A DNA stretch of 6,152 nucleotides, taken from contig CAZLYX010000066.1 in assembly GCA_964563885.1 (NCBI GenBank), forward strand, positions 1 through 6,152, in the 5' to 3' direction. Shown here one piece after another: positions 5,850 to 6,152 of this stretch (positions are counted from its first letter, which is position 1; each line of letters opens with the position of its first letter). The position numbers and the translations under genes were made by a program. Origin of the DNA: CAZLYX01 sp964563885 (GTDB lineage Bacteria > Pseudomonadota > Gammaproteobacteria > Burkholderiales > Neisseriaceae). Under the pieces are notes generated by a model. The model was given only the letters and a program-made list of their open reading frames with translations. It searched no databases and had not been told where the DNA came from.

Positions 5850-6152
5850 TTATCGGCCGCAACAATGTTTGTATTTTTTGCCGCTGCCACAAGGACAACT
5901 TTCATTACGACCTGTTTTACTGCTTTTGCGATGAATGGTTTTTGGAGTATTAACCACGGCGCGCCAGTATTGATAAATATCCAGTAACACACGCGGTAAC
6001 TCAGCTTGTAAATCAACTAAATCTTTATCACTCAATTCTAATATGGCAGGCGTGCCTGCTTCTGTATCAGCATCATATACACCAGACAAAGCCATAAGCG
6101 GATAAAATAAATCTTCAAATTCTTCTTCTTCGCTGTGCGCAAACCAATCGGT
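5850..6152 (-). CDS. YecA/UPF0149-like protein with C-terminal SEC-C zinc motif (5' end outside window)
   Basis: The last 100 residues are visible. The frame is open to the window edge, so the N-terminus is missing and the internal ATG at 6095 is unlikely to be the true start. The C-terminus carries a complete SEC-C motif, GRNESCPCGSGKKYKHCC, with the Cys-x-Cys-x8-Cys-Cys pattern that binds zinc, as at the end of SecA and YecA. Before it comes an acidic, mostly helical region (SEEEEFEDLFYPLMALSGVY, then LQAELPRVLLDIYQYW) resembling the end of UPF0149/YecA domains. The assignment rests on the SEC-C tail plus this resemblance, and other SEC-C proteins remain possible. The biological role of YecA-like proteins is poorly defined. 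A terminator made of uptake sequences follows 27 bases after the stop. Confidence 0.7.
   Translation of the reverse strand, partial: TDWFAHSEEEEFEDLFYPLMALSGVYDADTEAGTPAILELSDKDLVDLQAELPRVLLDIYQYWRAVVNTPKTIHRKSSKTGRNESCPCGSGKKYKHCCGR

Noticed and set aside
5741..5953. A 70-codon plus-strand frame with many Cys and Phe residues
   Set aside because: It is antisense to the SEC-C coding region and spans the uptake-sequence terminator. The Cys/Phe content mirrors the opposite strand.
5795..6016. A 73-codon minus-strand frame overlapping the SEC-C gene
   Set aside because: It runs in another frame across the SEC-C motif and through the terminator, and has no recognisable domain.

Overview
The window is about 6.1 kb of an AT-leaning genome in which every supported gene lies on the minus strand. 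The best clue to its origin is six perfect copies of the 12-mer AGGCTACCTGAA (or its complement). This is the AG-eikDUS dialect of the Neisseriaceae DNA uptake sequence, first described for Eikenella. Eikenella genomes are GC-rich, however, and this window is visibly AT-leaning. I therefore infer a naturally competent member of the Neisseriaceae that shares this dialect, and I do not name a genus.

In transcription order (right to left) the layout is as follows. (1) At 5850-6152 is the 3' part of a YecA/UPF0149-like protein with a C-terminal SEC-C zinc motif, followed by a terminator built from two inverted uptake sequences (5789-5822). (2) A roughly 200-bp leader with a perfect 10-bp inverted repeat (5637-5666) precedes putP, the sodium/proline symporter (4071-5591), which ends in a classic intrinsic terminator (4017-4045). 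(3) A strong sigma70-type promoter (3863-3890) starts a tight cluster: a YhiI-like HlyD-family periplasmic adaptor (2860-3840), an unrecognised 76-aa two-helix membrane protein (2630-2860, TAATG overlap), and a Gdx/SugE small multidrug resistance protein (2305-2628, one base after the previous stop). (4) After a 109-bp gap holding a possible weak terminator and an inverted uptake-sequence pair comes a large gene, open from 2195 to the window edge. It is a clear RbbA/YhiH-type fusion of two ABC ATPase domains and an ABC-2 permease, and its 3' end lies outside the window.

The adaptor and the RbbA fusion correspond to the yhiI-rbbA pair of Escherichia coli, so the cluster is best read as an ABC-2 export system with a periplasmic adaptor. 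Its substrate is unknown. The Gdx exporter and the 76-aa membrane protein sit between the two parts, which is the most unusual aspect of the window. putP supports proline uptake and appears independently transcribed. I see no mobile element, CRISPR array, tRNA or rRNA. No stretch longer than 300 bases lacks a gene.
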